Shown: positions 26,787 through 35,122 of the stretch, piece by piece | Layout: every line of letters begins with the position of its first letter | Position numbering within the stretch: the stretch's first letter is position 1 | NCBI RefSeq assembly: GCF_024159265.1 | Contig: NZ_JAMYWY010000001.1 | Span: 3,596,001 to 3,660,000 of the forward strand | Reading direction: 5' to 3' | Length of the DNA: 64,000 nucleotides | Source of the DNA: Paenibacillus sp. 1781tsa1 | Lineage (GTDB): Bacteria > Bacillota > Bacilli > Paenibacillales > Paenibacillaceae | Program-made: the position numbers and the translations under genes | Notes under the pieces: model-generated | The model's database searches: none | Seen by the model: the letters and a program-made list of their open reading frames with translations, nothing else | What the model was told of the DNA's origin: nothing

Positions 26787-26832
26787 GCCCCATCGTACAT
26801 GAAAGGCTTGCCCTTTCGTACGATTTTTTTTT
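26787..26832 (+). promoter_or_regulatory. Tandem GCCC-N4-GTAC sites upstream of the MMPL gene, overlapping a terminator
   Basis: GCCCCATCGTAC (26787-26798) and GCCCTTTCGTAC (26810-26821) are direct repeats 23 bp apart; GCCCGTTATGAC (26762-26773) is a weaker third copy upstream. From memory B. subtilis YdfI binds tandem GCCCRAAYGTAC at ydfJ. The same bases form a hairpin, ATCGTAC-AT-GAAAGG-CTTGC-CCTTTC-GTACGAT, followed by nine T (26822-26832), which should terminate the kinase-regulator transcript. Confidence 0.65.
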
Positions 26833-26919
26833 GGTTTTATTTCGTTAACATAAGGGTACAGAGCATTTCCTTAGATAGCTCTTGGATTTTTGTGGAAGTG
26901 AAAGGGGAAGAAATAAGTT

Positions 26920-29145
26920 ATGGCAAAATGGTTATATCGTCTCGGGGTTTGGTCAACGAGAAAACGGAAAATGGTCATTACGATGGGGCTATCACTTCTT
27001 ATTGTACTTGCATCTTTAGGACTTGGTATGGGTACTTCGTTTACGGGTGAAATGACTATACCAGGAACGAAGTCGGATCAGGCGGCGAAAGTACTAAACT
27101 CAGAGTTTCCATCATCAGATGACGGTGGTCAGATCAGGCTCATTTTCAAAGCGAAAAATGATTCATTGACTTCGGAGGCAAACAAAAATTACATTCGGCA
27201 AGCCCTGAAAGATGTAAAGACGGATTTATCAGTCAAATCTGTAGCTAGCCCATTTGAGTCAATGACTCTAAGTGCGGATAAAAAGATTGGTTATGCGGAC
27301 ATTACGTATTCTAAACCCGCCAGTGAAGTGGGTGAGCACTCGAAAGAACATGTGTTGAACATTGCAGAGTGGCTCGGTAAGGAAGGGATTCAAACAGAGA
27401 TTGGAGGCAGTGTTGCCTTTTCTGAAATAGAAGTAGGGGGCATATCTGAAGTCATTGGTATCCTAATTGCCTTCATGATTCTAGCATTTACGTTTACTTC
27501 GTTTCTAGCAGCAGGACTACCCATACTTACAGCGGTCATAGGACTTGGAATTGGTCTAATGACTGTAATCATTGGTTCTAATTTCGTATCGATGTCATCA
27601 TTCTCCATTACGTTAGCAGTCATGCTTGCTTTAGCAGTCGGTATTGATTATGCACTATTTATCATGTCACGATACCGTCAGCAGTTGGCAGAAGGATATG
27701 ACAGAGAAACAGCGATCGCTCAGGCTAACGCAACAGCAGGAGGCTCGGTTGTATTTGCAGGGCTGACTGTAATTATCGCGCTAGTGGGGTTATCCGTCGT
27801 ACAAATTCCCTTCATTACGATGATGGGACTTGCGGCTGCTATTAGCGTATTTGTAGCTGTCCTCATTGCGATCATTCTCGTACCTGCCATATTGGCTGCA
27901 GCAGGAGACCGCATCAGTCCGTCCCGCGAAAATCGTTGGCTGAGAAAATGGTCCGGGAGCAAAAAAGAGAAAACAAACGAAAACGCATGGAGTCGAGTTG
28001 TCACGAGAAAGCCTTGGCTTACTGCCATTCTATGTATTGCCGTCTTAACGATGTGTACCTTGCCTTTTCTGCATATGCAACTTGGCTTGCCCGACAATGG
28101 CCTGAAATCGACTGAAACGACAGAGCGTCGTGGATATGATCTCATGGCTGAGGGATTCGGTGAAGGGTTCAATGGCCCACTCGTGATTGTCGCCAAAGCT
28201 AATCAAAGTGACGATCCTCAAGCAGCAATCGCTCAAGCGACGGCTTACATCAGCGATCTGCCGAATGTCTCTAGTGCAACACCCGCAATACCGAGTCCAT
28301 CGGGAAATGCAGCCATCGTTACAGTGTTACCCAAGACAGGCCCGCACGATATTCGAACGACTGAACTGGTGGAGACTATACGTGAAAAAGCCGATCAACA
28401 AAACAATAAACAGGTCGAGATTATGGTTACGGGTGGAACTGCGGTTAACATTGATATTTCCGAGAAATTGCAACAGGCATTACCTAAGTTCGCTTTATTG
28501 ATTGTTGGTCTTGCTTTTGTACTGCTTATGCTCGTTTTCCGATCTTTGCTTGTACCGATCAAGGCTGTACTTGGTTTTCTGTTTACACTAGGTTCAACAC
28601 TCGGCTTTATTGTCTGGGTCATTCAAGATGGTTATCTGGCCAGTATGTTCGGTATCCCTGAGCCTGGGCCGGTGCTTAGTTTCCTTCCTATTCTCGTCAC
28701 TGGAATTCTGTTTGGACTTGCCATGGACTACGAGGTGTTCCTTGTCAGCCGAATGCGTGAAGACTTCACTCAGACTGGAGATGCACGACAATCGGTAAAA
28801 AGCGGGATAAACCATAGTGGCCCAGTCGTTACTGCTGCAGGCTTAATTATGATTGCCGTGTTCGCCAGCTTTATTTTTGCAGAAGATACCATTATCAAAT
28901 CCATGGGATTAGCCCTGGCATTTGGCATACTCGTGGATGCTTTCATCGTGCGTATGACACTTGTGCCGGCTATAATGACCCTTCTTGGAAAAAGCGCCTG
29001 GTATATCCCGGCATGGCTTGATCGCTTGTTGCCTAACATCGATGTAGAGGGCGAGTCGGTTATGCGAGAAAACCATAAAGCCACCAGTGGTTTTGATCAA
29101 ACTATTAAGGAGAAAAACTTACGAGAAGTAAAAAGTAGAGGATGA
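26920..29145 (+). CDS. ydfJ: MMPL/RND-family membrane transporter (YdfJ-like)
   Basis: A 741-residue MMPL exporter. A first helix (residues about 20-40) is followed by an extracytoplasmic domain, five helices (EVIGILIAFMILAFTFTSFL to ISVFVAVLIAIILVPAILAA), a second soluble domain, and a repeat of the bundle (ALPKFALLIVGLAFVLLMLV to LVDAFIVRMTLVPAIMTLLG). Family motifs include VGIDYALFIMSRYRQQLAEG and GLAMDYEVFLVSRMREDF with the membrane Asp-Tyr pairs used for proton coupling. Bacillus and actinobacterial relatives export lipids or confer resistance to membrane-active drugs. Target of the two-component system immediately upstream. Confidence 0.93.
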   Translation: MAKWLYRLGVWSTRKRKMVITMGLSLLIVLASLGLGMGTSFTGEMTIPGTKSDQAAKVLNSEFPSSDDGGQIRLIFKAKNDSLTSEANKNYIRQALKDVKTDLSVKSVASPFESMTLSADKKIGYADITYSKPASEVGEHSKEHVLNIAEWLGKEGIQTEIGGSVAFSEIEVGGISEVIGILIAFMILAFTFTSFLAAGLPILTAVIGLGIGLMTVIIGSNFVSMSSFSITLAVMLALAVGIDYALFIMSRYRQQLAEGYDRETAIAQANATAGGSVVFAGLTVIIALVGLSVVQIPFITMMGLAAAISVFVAVLIAIILVPAILAAAGDRISPSRENRWLRKWSGSKKEKTNENAWSRVVTRKPWLTAILCIAVLTMCTLPFLHMQLGLPDNGLKSTETTERRGYDLMAEGFGEGFNGPLVIVAKANQSDDPQAAIAQATAYISDLPNVSSATPAIPSPSGNAAIVTVLPKTGPHDIRTTELVETIREKADQQNNKQVEIMVTGGTAVNIDISEKLQQALPKFALLIVGLAFVLLMLVFRSLLVPIKAVLGFLFTLGSTLGFIVWVIQDGYLASMFGIPEPGPVLSFLPILVTGILFGLAMDYEVFLVSRMREDFTQTGDARQSVKSGINHSGPVVTAAGLIMIAVFASFIFAEDTIIKSMGLALAFGILVDAFIVRMTLVPAIMTLLGKSAWYIPAWLDRLLPNIDVEGESVMRENHKATSGFDQTIKEKNLREVKSRG

Positions 29146-29219
29146 GGGCTGCCCATTACTGCAGCGCCTTCTCCGTTGGATGTCATGAATCAGTTTGGAC
29201 GCGTTCATACGAATTGAAG

Positions 29220-29870
29220 TCATGGTTTCAAAGACTCTAGAAAAAGAGATTTAAGTAAGTTGAATTGCTCGGATGGGTCTACACGAGTGTTGAATGCATC
29301 GATACCTTCTAGCATGGACATTTTCTTGGAAAATGTTCCGAATACATTCATCATCGTAAGTAGAATGTTGACGGAATTTGAACCGGCACGGACAGAATGA
29401 TCCTGTTCTCCCAACGCTGCCAATTCGGTAAAAAGTCCGATGATTTTGTTATATTCGGTTTGATACAATTCCATATGCTCTACTGGCTCTTTCGAAAGCG
29501 CCACGTAACATTCAAAGGCTTCAATCAACTTGGAGTTTTGTTGATGTTCTGCTTGCTGAAAGAAGATCAGGGCATCGAATATTTCGTTTAATTTCTCGTA
29601 ACAGGTTCCTTCTCCATGCACAATCTTTTCAAAGATAATCACTTCGGACTGAACAATATATGAAGCAGCGGCAACAATCAAATGTTCTTTCTTGGGAAAA
29701 TAGCGGAATACAGTAGCTACGCCAAGGCTCGCAGCCTTGGCAATTTCCTGCATGGTGGCCTTTTCGAATCCTTGCTGTGTGAAAATAGAAATGGCAGCTT
29801 CAATGATGCTTAAACGACGTTTTTCTCGCAGCTCGCTACGCTCATTTTCCTGGCGTTCTCGGGGTTGAAT
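29220..29870 (-). CDS. TetR-family regulator with apparent ATT start codon
   Basis: The first ATG (29753) would remove helix 1 of the DNA-binding domain. The frame stays open upstream, and translating from ATT at 29868-29870 gives a full 216-residue TetR: RRLSIIEAAISIFTQQGFEK then ATMQEIAKAASLGVATVFRY FPKKEH. A strong ACAGGAGG lies 8 bases before this ATT, and no ATG, GTG, TTG or CTG occurs in frame between the preceding stop (TAA) and ATT, except the CTG well inside at about 29832 without a ribosome site. ATT starts are rare (infC, pcnB) and usually regulatory. A point change from ATG is equally possible. The ligand domain contains QNSKLIEAFECYVALSKEPV. It is convergent with the MMPL gene; target unknown. 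Confidence 0.75.
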   Translation of the reverse strand: MQPRERQENERSELREKRRLSIIEAAISIFTQQGFEKATMQEIAKAASLGVATVFRYFPKKEHLIVAAASYIVQSEVIIFEKIVHGEGTCYEKLNEIFDALIFFQQAEHQQNSKLIEAFECYVALSKEPVEHMELYQTEYNKIIGLFTELAALGEQDHSVRAGSNSVNILLTMMNVFGTFSKKMSMLEGIDAFNTRVDPSEQFNLLKSLFLESLKP

Positions 29871-29973
29871 AGGGATAACCTCCTGTCTCTGTAACTCAGG
29901 TTATGCTAACAATTGCAATTCTATTTGTCAACGAAGCAAGGTATGCAACGGTTTTATACTCAAATAACCCTAA

Positions 29974-30162
29974 TCAGATCACCAGCCAAGATTAGCTATA
30001 GAGGGAGACTTCATTATAAATGAACAAACTAAAATGGTTATTGCAACATACGAGAATAAGAACAAAGATCATGTTGGATCACCCGTAGTTCTTGAAGCTG
30101 GAGTAGATATCCCCGATGCGTTTTTAAGTAATAACGATAGTAGACATTCTGATGCAGCATAG
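29974..30162 (+). pseudogene. Possible remnant coding segment
   Basis: A 62-codon open stretch between stop codons with coding-like composition (LAIEGDFIINEQTKMVIATY, ENKNKDHVGSPVVLEAGVDI, then PDAFLSNNDSRHSDAA). There is no ribosome site before its only ATG (30034), so as it stands it is unlikely to be made. I do not recognise the family. The flanks (29871-29973 and 30163-30186) hold the TetR ribosome site and nothing else I can support. Confidence 0.35.
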
Positions 30163-30186
30163 TTTATGACGCTCTACATAGCAGAT

Positions 30187-30250
30187 GATAACATTTTGTT
30201 ATCATTATTCGATTTTTGTTATATGTAAGCGATAACAAAAGAAATATAAT
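30187..30250 (+). promoter_or_regulatory. Xylanase promoter with perfect cre box and GATAACA repeats
   Basis: TGTAAGCGATAACA (30224-30237) matches the cre consensus TGWAANCGNTNWCA at all 14 positions. A -10 TATAAT lies at 30245-30250 without a good -35, as in activator-dependent promoters. Upstream, GATAACA-TTT-TGTTATC (30187-30203) is a perfect inverted repeat and TTTTTGTTAT (30213-30222) faces GATAACAAAA (30231-30240). Confidence 0.75.
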
Positions 30251-30313
30251 CCATTTATCTGGATGTTTGTTAAATAATCTAGAAATTGGATAATCAATGA
30301 AAAGGAGGATCAC

Positions 30314-32980
30314 ATGAAACAATTACGTCAATGGAATATTGGATTTTTAGTTTTACTGCTCGTTTTAACCACCCTTCCATTTGCAAATGTTTCACACGCA
30401 GCCAATGAAGTCACAGGTACAGAAGCAGGACAGTTCAGCACCAATTTTGAAGATGGTACACTTCAGGGATGGACTGCACGGATTGGTACGGAAAACCTCA
30501 CAGTAACAGAAAAGGAAGCACATGAAGGGAAGTCAAGCATGTTGGTTACCAACCGTGAACGCTCCTATCATGGACCCATGTTCTCGATGAAAGAGCTGCT
30601 TCAGCGTAATCAATTATATGTAATTACAGCATATGTCAAGCTTACACAAGAGCCAGCTACCGATCAAACATTGCAGCTCACCGCGTATAAAAAAACGAAT
30701 GCCGAAAGCTGGAATTCGATCGGTAGCGTGGAGATCGCTAAAGCCCAATGGAATACTTGGCATAAGGTCACTGGAACATTCCAGTACAGCGATGACCCTG
30801 CTGAGCTGAAACTATTCATTGAAACGCCTTACATCTCTGAGGATAGCGTAGATACGTTATCGTTCTATGTGGATGATGTATCCTTTGTTCAATCCGAGCA
30901 ACCGAAGATTGAAGAAGATATTTTATCTCTGAAAGATTTGTATAAAGATGATTTTCCCATTGGTGCAGCGGCATATCGCTGGCAGCTGGATGGCGCATAT
31001 GGACAACTGCTGTCGAAACACTTTAACAGCCTGACTGCAACCTATGAAATGAAACCGAGATACATATCGCCCTCCGAAGGCGTATATGAATTCGAGGCTG
31101 CCGATCAATATGTTAAGTTCGCCGAGGAACATCATATGGGTGTACGCGGACATGCGCTGCTGTGGCATATTGATGCTGCAGAATGGATGCTGAAAGATGC
31201 TCAGGGCAAGCCTGCAAGCCGGGAGTTATTACTTGCCCGGATTAAGGATTACGTTGAAACCGTCATGACCCGATATAAAGGGAAAATTGATGCCTGGGAT
31301 GTGGTAAATGAGGCGATTGCCGATAGTAATGGTGATGCCAGTGGTTTACGTAAAAGCCCTTTTTATGAACTCATCGGACCGGATTATATAGAAAAAACCT
31401 ATGAATTCGCGCGTGCAGCCGATCCGGATGCCAAACTATATTATAACGAATACTTCACAGAAGTCCCTGAGAAAAGAGAGCATATGTATCAGTTGGTCAA
31501 ACGACTGAAAGAAAAGGGACTGATCGATGGCGTGGGCTTGCAGTCCCACTATAATCTGGCTTCCCCGCCCGTAGAAGAAATCGAGAAAACCATCAACCTG
31601 TTCGCTGGACTTGGACTGGATATTCAGATCACGGAACTGGATGTAGATAGCGGAATCCCGTTTGGTGAAGAGATGCCCGTTGAAGTTGCTGTACAACAGG
31701 CTTATCGCTACAAGGAATTAATGGATCTGTATCAAAAACACAAAGATCAGATCTCTTCCGTAACCCTATGGGGACTTCAGGATGAGAGGTCTTACAACAA
31801 CCAGGCAATGTTGTTTGATTCAGAACTGAAAGCCAAAAAAGCTTACTGGGGACTTGTAGATGAGTCCAGCTTACCTGTTTTGACACAGAGAGCTATCTCT
31901 CTTTCGGGTAAACCCGATAACAAAAAAACGCTTCATGACCCACTATGGAATAAAGCCGTATCTACACCATTGAAGGGAGAATCATCCGGTACAGCCAGCT
32001 TCCGTACCTTATGGGACCCAAAAAACCTCTATCTTCTGGTCGATGTACAAGATGCAAAAGTCGATGGGAATGACCGCGTAGACATCTTTGTTGATTTTAA
32101 TAATGGCAAGACCTCCTCCTACGAAGAAGATGACCGACATATTGTGATTACACGTACGGGCAAATATCAGGGTAAGGATGTGCGTTCATCTCGTGTAAGA
32201 GAAACGAAAGGCGGGTATCAGGTAGAATTGTCCATTCCTTGGAGTCATGTAAAGGTGGATTCCGGCTCCGAAATCGGCTTCGATATCCGTGTGACGGACG
32301 GCAGTGCAGGTGGAGAGCAACCAAATCAAGCACTGTATTGGAATGACCGAACACAATCCCAGGACACAGATACCAGCAAATACGGAGTGATTCAACTTGA
32401 CCCTATGCCAAAATCCGTAGAAGCTGTGCAAGCTCATATTCAGATTGACGGAAATAAAGAAGCTTTGTGGAATAAGGCCGTTCCTTTTGAAGTAAAACGG
32501 TTGAATGAGGATGCAGGCGCTGAGGCTGTGGCTCGTGCGATGTGGTCAGGTGAGTATCTGTATCTGCTGATCGACGTTACAGACCCAAACATCATCACGG
32601 ATAGTATTAACCCATGGGATCAGGACTCGGTTGAGATTTTCCTGGACGAAAATCACCAGCGCACACCGTATTTTCAATATGATGACGCCCAATTCAGAGT
32701 CAGCGCAGACAACGTGGGGACCTTCGCTGGCAGTGCCTCGCCTGGACGGTTCGCAAGTGCGGTGAAGAAAACCAAAAAAGGATATCTGGTCGAAGCCAGA
32801 ATCAAGTTGCAGTCCCTGACGCCCAAAGCAGGAGATGTGATCGGTTTCGATCTTCAAATTAATGATAACCAGGGCGAGGGCAAGCAAAACGTAGCGAAGT
32901 GGAATGATACAACGAATGAAAGCTGGAGAAATACGTCCCAGTATGGCATTCTCTCTTTTGTAGAAAAAGACAAACATTAG
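30314..32980 (+). CDS. Secreted multidomain endo-1,4-beta-xylanase, GH10
   Basis: An 888-residue secreted enzyme. Signal peptide, residues 1-29 (GFLVLLLVLTTLPFANVSHA). A CBM4_9/CBM22-like module spans about 35-195 (TNFEDGTLQGWTARIGTENL). The GH10 barrel, about 205-535, has HALLWHIDAAEWM, the acid/base Glu333 in DVVNEAI and the nucleophile Glu441 in ITELDV. Two CBM9-like modules follow, about 540-700 and 705-885, each opening with a DPLWNKA or EALWNKA strand (LWDPKNLYLLVDVQDAKVDG; AMWSGEYLYLLIDVTDPNII). There are no S-layer homology domains, so it is probably released. It cuts xylan outside the cell and supplies oligosaccharides to the ABC importer downstream. AAAAGGAGG precedes the ATG. Confidence 0.95.
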   Translation: MKQLRQWNIGFLVLLLVLTTLPFANVSHAANEVTGTEAGQFSTNFEDGTLQGWTARIGTENLTVTEKEAHEGKSSMLVTNRERSYHGPMFSMKELLQRNQLYVITAYVKLTQEPATDQTLQLTAYKKTNAESWNSIGSVEIAKAQWNTWHKVTGTFQYSDDPAELKLFIETPYISEDSVDTLSFYVDDVSFVQSEQPKIEEDILSLKDLYKDDFPIGAAAYRWQLDGAYGQLLSKHFNSLTATYEMKPRYISPSEGVYEFEAADQYVKFAEEHHMGVRGHALLWHIDAAEWMLKDAQGKPASRELLLARIKDYVETVMTRYKGKIDAWDVVNEAIADSNGDASGLRKSPFYELIGPDYIEKTYEFARAADPDAKLYYNEYFTEVPEKREHMYQLVKRLKEKGLIDGVGLQSHYNLASPPVEEIEKTINLFAGLGLDIQITELDVDSGIPFGEEMPVEVAVQQAYRYKELMDLYQKHKDQISSVTLWGLQDERSYNNQAMLFDSELKAKKAYWGLVDESSLPVLTQRAISLSGKPDNKKTLHDPLWNKAVSTPLKGESSGTASFRTLWDPKNLYLLVDVQDAKVDGNDRVDIFVDFNNGKTSSYEEDDRHIVITRTGKYQGKDVRSSRVRETKGGYQVELSIPWSHVKVDSGSEIGFDIRVTDGSAGGEQPNQALYWNDRTQSQDTDTSKYGVIQLDPMPKSVEAVQAHIQIDGNKEALWNKAVPFEVKRLNEDAGAEAVARAMWSGEYLYLLIDVTDPNIITDSINPWDQDSVEIFLDENHQRTPYFQYDDAQFRVSADNVGTFAGSASPGRFASAVKKTKKGYLVEARIKLQSLTPKAGDVIGFDLQINDNQGEGKQNVAKWNDTTNESWRNTSQYGILSFVEKDKH

Positions 32981-33007
32981 ATCTTCGTTAGTTATCCCTG
33001 TAAAGTC

Positions 33008-33058
33008 AGAACCCTCGTACTTGTGGAGAGAACGATCCATAGGTATGGGGGTTCTTTT
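33008..33058 (+). terminator. Probable terminator after the xylanase gene
   Basis: AGAACCC (33008-33014) pairs with GGGTTCT (33049-33055), long loop, followed by TTT. A TTTGTTATCG element at about 33086 recalls the xylanase promoter repeats. Confidence 0.5.
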
Positions 33059-33214
33059 CGTATAAACGACAAGTCATATTAACAATTTGTTATCGAAGCT
33101 ATGGTTTTATCATGTTGACTTGGAGGGAGCCAATCTATACTTAAACCTACGGAGATTAAACAGAACCTTGGCTGACGTCTCTGAAACCAATAGAGAAAGA
33201 GGGGGAGCACACGA

Positions 33215-34180
33215 ATGAGTAATGCAAAAGCCAACACACCCACCCAAGTCAATGTGATTCGTCCGAGTCCCCGGCGTACCAAACGCAATAAAGGCTCCAG
33301 GCGAACGCTGGCACTGGATCTGATGTTATTGCCAGCAGTTATCTTGACGTTCATATTTGCGTACATACCGATGGGCGGATTGGTCATTGCTTTTCAAGAT
33401 TACAAGCCCTGGCTCGGGTTTGCCAAGTCTTCCTGGATCGGATTGGAGCATTTCCAATTCCTGTTCAGTATGCCGGAGAATGTGCAGGTAATCTGGAACA
33501 CCCTGATTATTGCAGGGTTGAAACTGATTGGAGGTCTGATTGCACCGCTGATCTTTGCCTTACTCCTTAACGAAGTACGGAAGGAAACCTTCAAAAAGAG
33601 TATACAAACGTTCGTTTATCTGCCGCACTTCCTGTCATGGGTCATTCTAGGCGGAATTTTGCTGGACATGCTTGCAACGAAAGGCATGATCAATCAGTTT
33701 CTTGGGGCGGTATTTGGTCTTGAACCAATCTTTTTCCTTGGGGATGGCACTTGGTTTAGAATCGTCGTTGTTACAAGTGATATCTGGAAGGAATTCGGTT
33801 TCGGTGCCATTATCTTTCTTGCCTCGCTGGCAGGCATTAATCCAGCACTATACGAGGCAGCTGAGGTGGACGGAGCAAGTCGCTGGCAGCAAACCTGGTC
33901 CATTACGATTCCGGCTCTCATTCCCATCATGATTGTTGTAGGCACGTTGTCCCTCGGGAATATCCTGAACGGAGGATTCGATCAGATTTTCAATCTGTAT
34001 AATCCGCTCGTTTACGATAAGGGTGATATCATCGACACCTTTGTTTATCGGGTAGGTCTCATCGATGGTAAGTTTGGATTCTCGGCTGCAGTCGGACTTT
34101 TCAAATCGGTGGTCGGATTCGTGTTGATCGTGATTGCATACCGTGCAGCTTATAAATTTGCGAACTACCGTATTTTCTAG
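33215..34180 (+). CDS. Sugar ABC transporter permease 1 (LplB/YteP-like)
   Basis: A 321-residue membrane permease with six helices. A basic N-terminus (RPSPRRTKRNKGSRRT) precedes TM1 (LDLMLLPAVILTFIFAYIPM). The ABC-interaction EAA loop is YEAAEVDGASRWQQTWSITIPALIP. This is the LplB type used by large-oligosaccharide importers in Paenibacillus. GGGGGAG precedes the start. It forms an operon with the second permease (17-base gap) and the binding protein. As usual for this family, the ATPase is probably a shared MsmX-type protein elsewhere. Confidence 0.93.
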   Translation: MSNAKANTPTQVNVIRPSPRRTKRNKGSRRTLALDLMLLPAVILTFIFAYIPMGGLVIAFQDYKPWLGFAKSSWIGLEHFQFLFSMPENVQVIWNTLIIAGLKLIGGLIAPLIFALLLNEVRKETFKKSIQTFVYLPHFLSWVILGGILLDMLATKGMINQFLGAVFGLEPIFFLGDGTWFRIVVVTSDIWKEFGFGAIIFLASLAGINPALYEAAEVDGASRWQQTWSITIPALIPIMIVVGTLSLGNILNGGFDQIFNLYNPLVYDKGDIIDTFVYRVGLIDGKFGFSAAVGLFKSVVGFVLIVIAYRAAYKFANYRIF

Positions 34181-34197
34181 AAAGGAGACCTTACCGC

Positions 34198-35076
34198 ATG
34201 TATCATAAAACCAAGCCTTACAAAGTATTCACCGTGTTTAACTATACGTTCTTAATTTTATTATCACTACTCTGTATAATCCCGTTGATTCACATTCTCG
34301 CGGTCTCCTTCAGCGGTAAAGCAGCTGCCAATGCGAATCTGGTTGGACTCTTTCCGGTTGAATTTACGCTTGATGCTTATGAGAAAACATTGGCTAATGA
34401 GAACTTCCTTCGTTCCCTATGGATTGCTGTACAGCGAACCGTGCTGGGTACAATCCTGAGTATGGTTATTGTCACGCTGGCGGCCTACCCTTTATCTCGG
34501 GAGAATCGCAGCTTCAAGCGGCGTAACATCTACACCTGGTATTTTGTATTTACGATGCTGTTCAGCGGAGGATTAATTCCATTCTACATTCTTATCCAGA
34601 AACTCAATTTACTCAACACGATGTGGGTGCTTATTCTTCCCGGAGCGGTATCTGTCTGGAACATGATTCTTTTATTGAATTTCTTCCGCAACGTTCCCAA
34701 AGAGCTGGAGGAGGCTGCCTTCATCGATGGTGCGGGTTATTTTCGAACATTGATCTCTGTCTTTTTGCCCGTGTCGATGCCAGCCATCGCTACACTCTCC
34801 CTGTTCTCCATGGTAGGGCACTGGAACGCCTGGTTCGATGGGTTGATTTTCCTGACGGATCATGAAAAGTATCCTTTAGCCACCTTCCTCCAGACGATCA
34901 TCGTACAGCAGGACTTCAGTAAAGTTTCCGTGCGGCCCGAAGACCTGGAGAACATCTCACAACGGACGATCAAGGCGGCTCAGATATTCATTGGCATGGC
35001 ACCGATTTTGGTTGTATACCCCTTACTGCAACGCTTTTTTGTTAAAGGGATTGTACTTGGTGCTGTTAAAGAGTAA
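34198..35076 (+). CDS. Sugar ABC transporter permease 2 (YtcP/YesQ-like)
   Basis: A 292-residue permease with six helices (YTFLILLSLLCIIPLIHILA first) and EAA loop LEEAAFIDGAGYFRTLISVFLPVS. It carries the long loop before the last helix (VSVRPEDLENISQRTIKAAQ) and the terminal QRFFVKGIVLGAVKE typical of the CUT1 YtcP type. AAAGGAG is 10 bases before the ATG. Partner of the permease at 33215. Confidence 0.93.
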   Translation: MYHKTKPYKVFTVFNYTFLILLSLLCIIPLIHILAVSFSGKAAANANLVGLFPVEFTLDAYEKTLANENFLRSLWIAVQRTVLGTILSMVIVTLAAYPLSRENRSFKRRNIYTWYFVFTMLFSGGLIPFYILIQKLNLLNTMWVLILPGAVSVWNMILLLNFFRNVPKELEEAAFIDGAGYFRTLISVFLPVSMPAIATLSLFSMVGHWNAWFDGLIFLTDHEKYPLATFLQTIIVQQDFSKVSVRPEDLENISQRTIKAAQIFIGMAPILVVYPLLQRFFVKGIVLGAVKE

Positions 35077-35122
35077 GACGGATTTAGATCTAACCAATTT
35101 AGAATGATATGGGGGAGACAAC

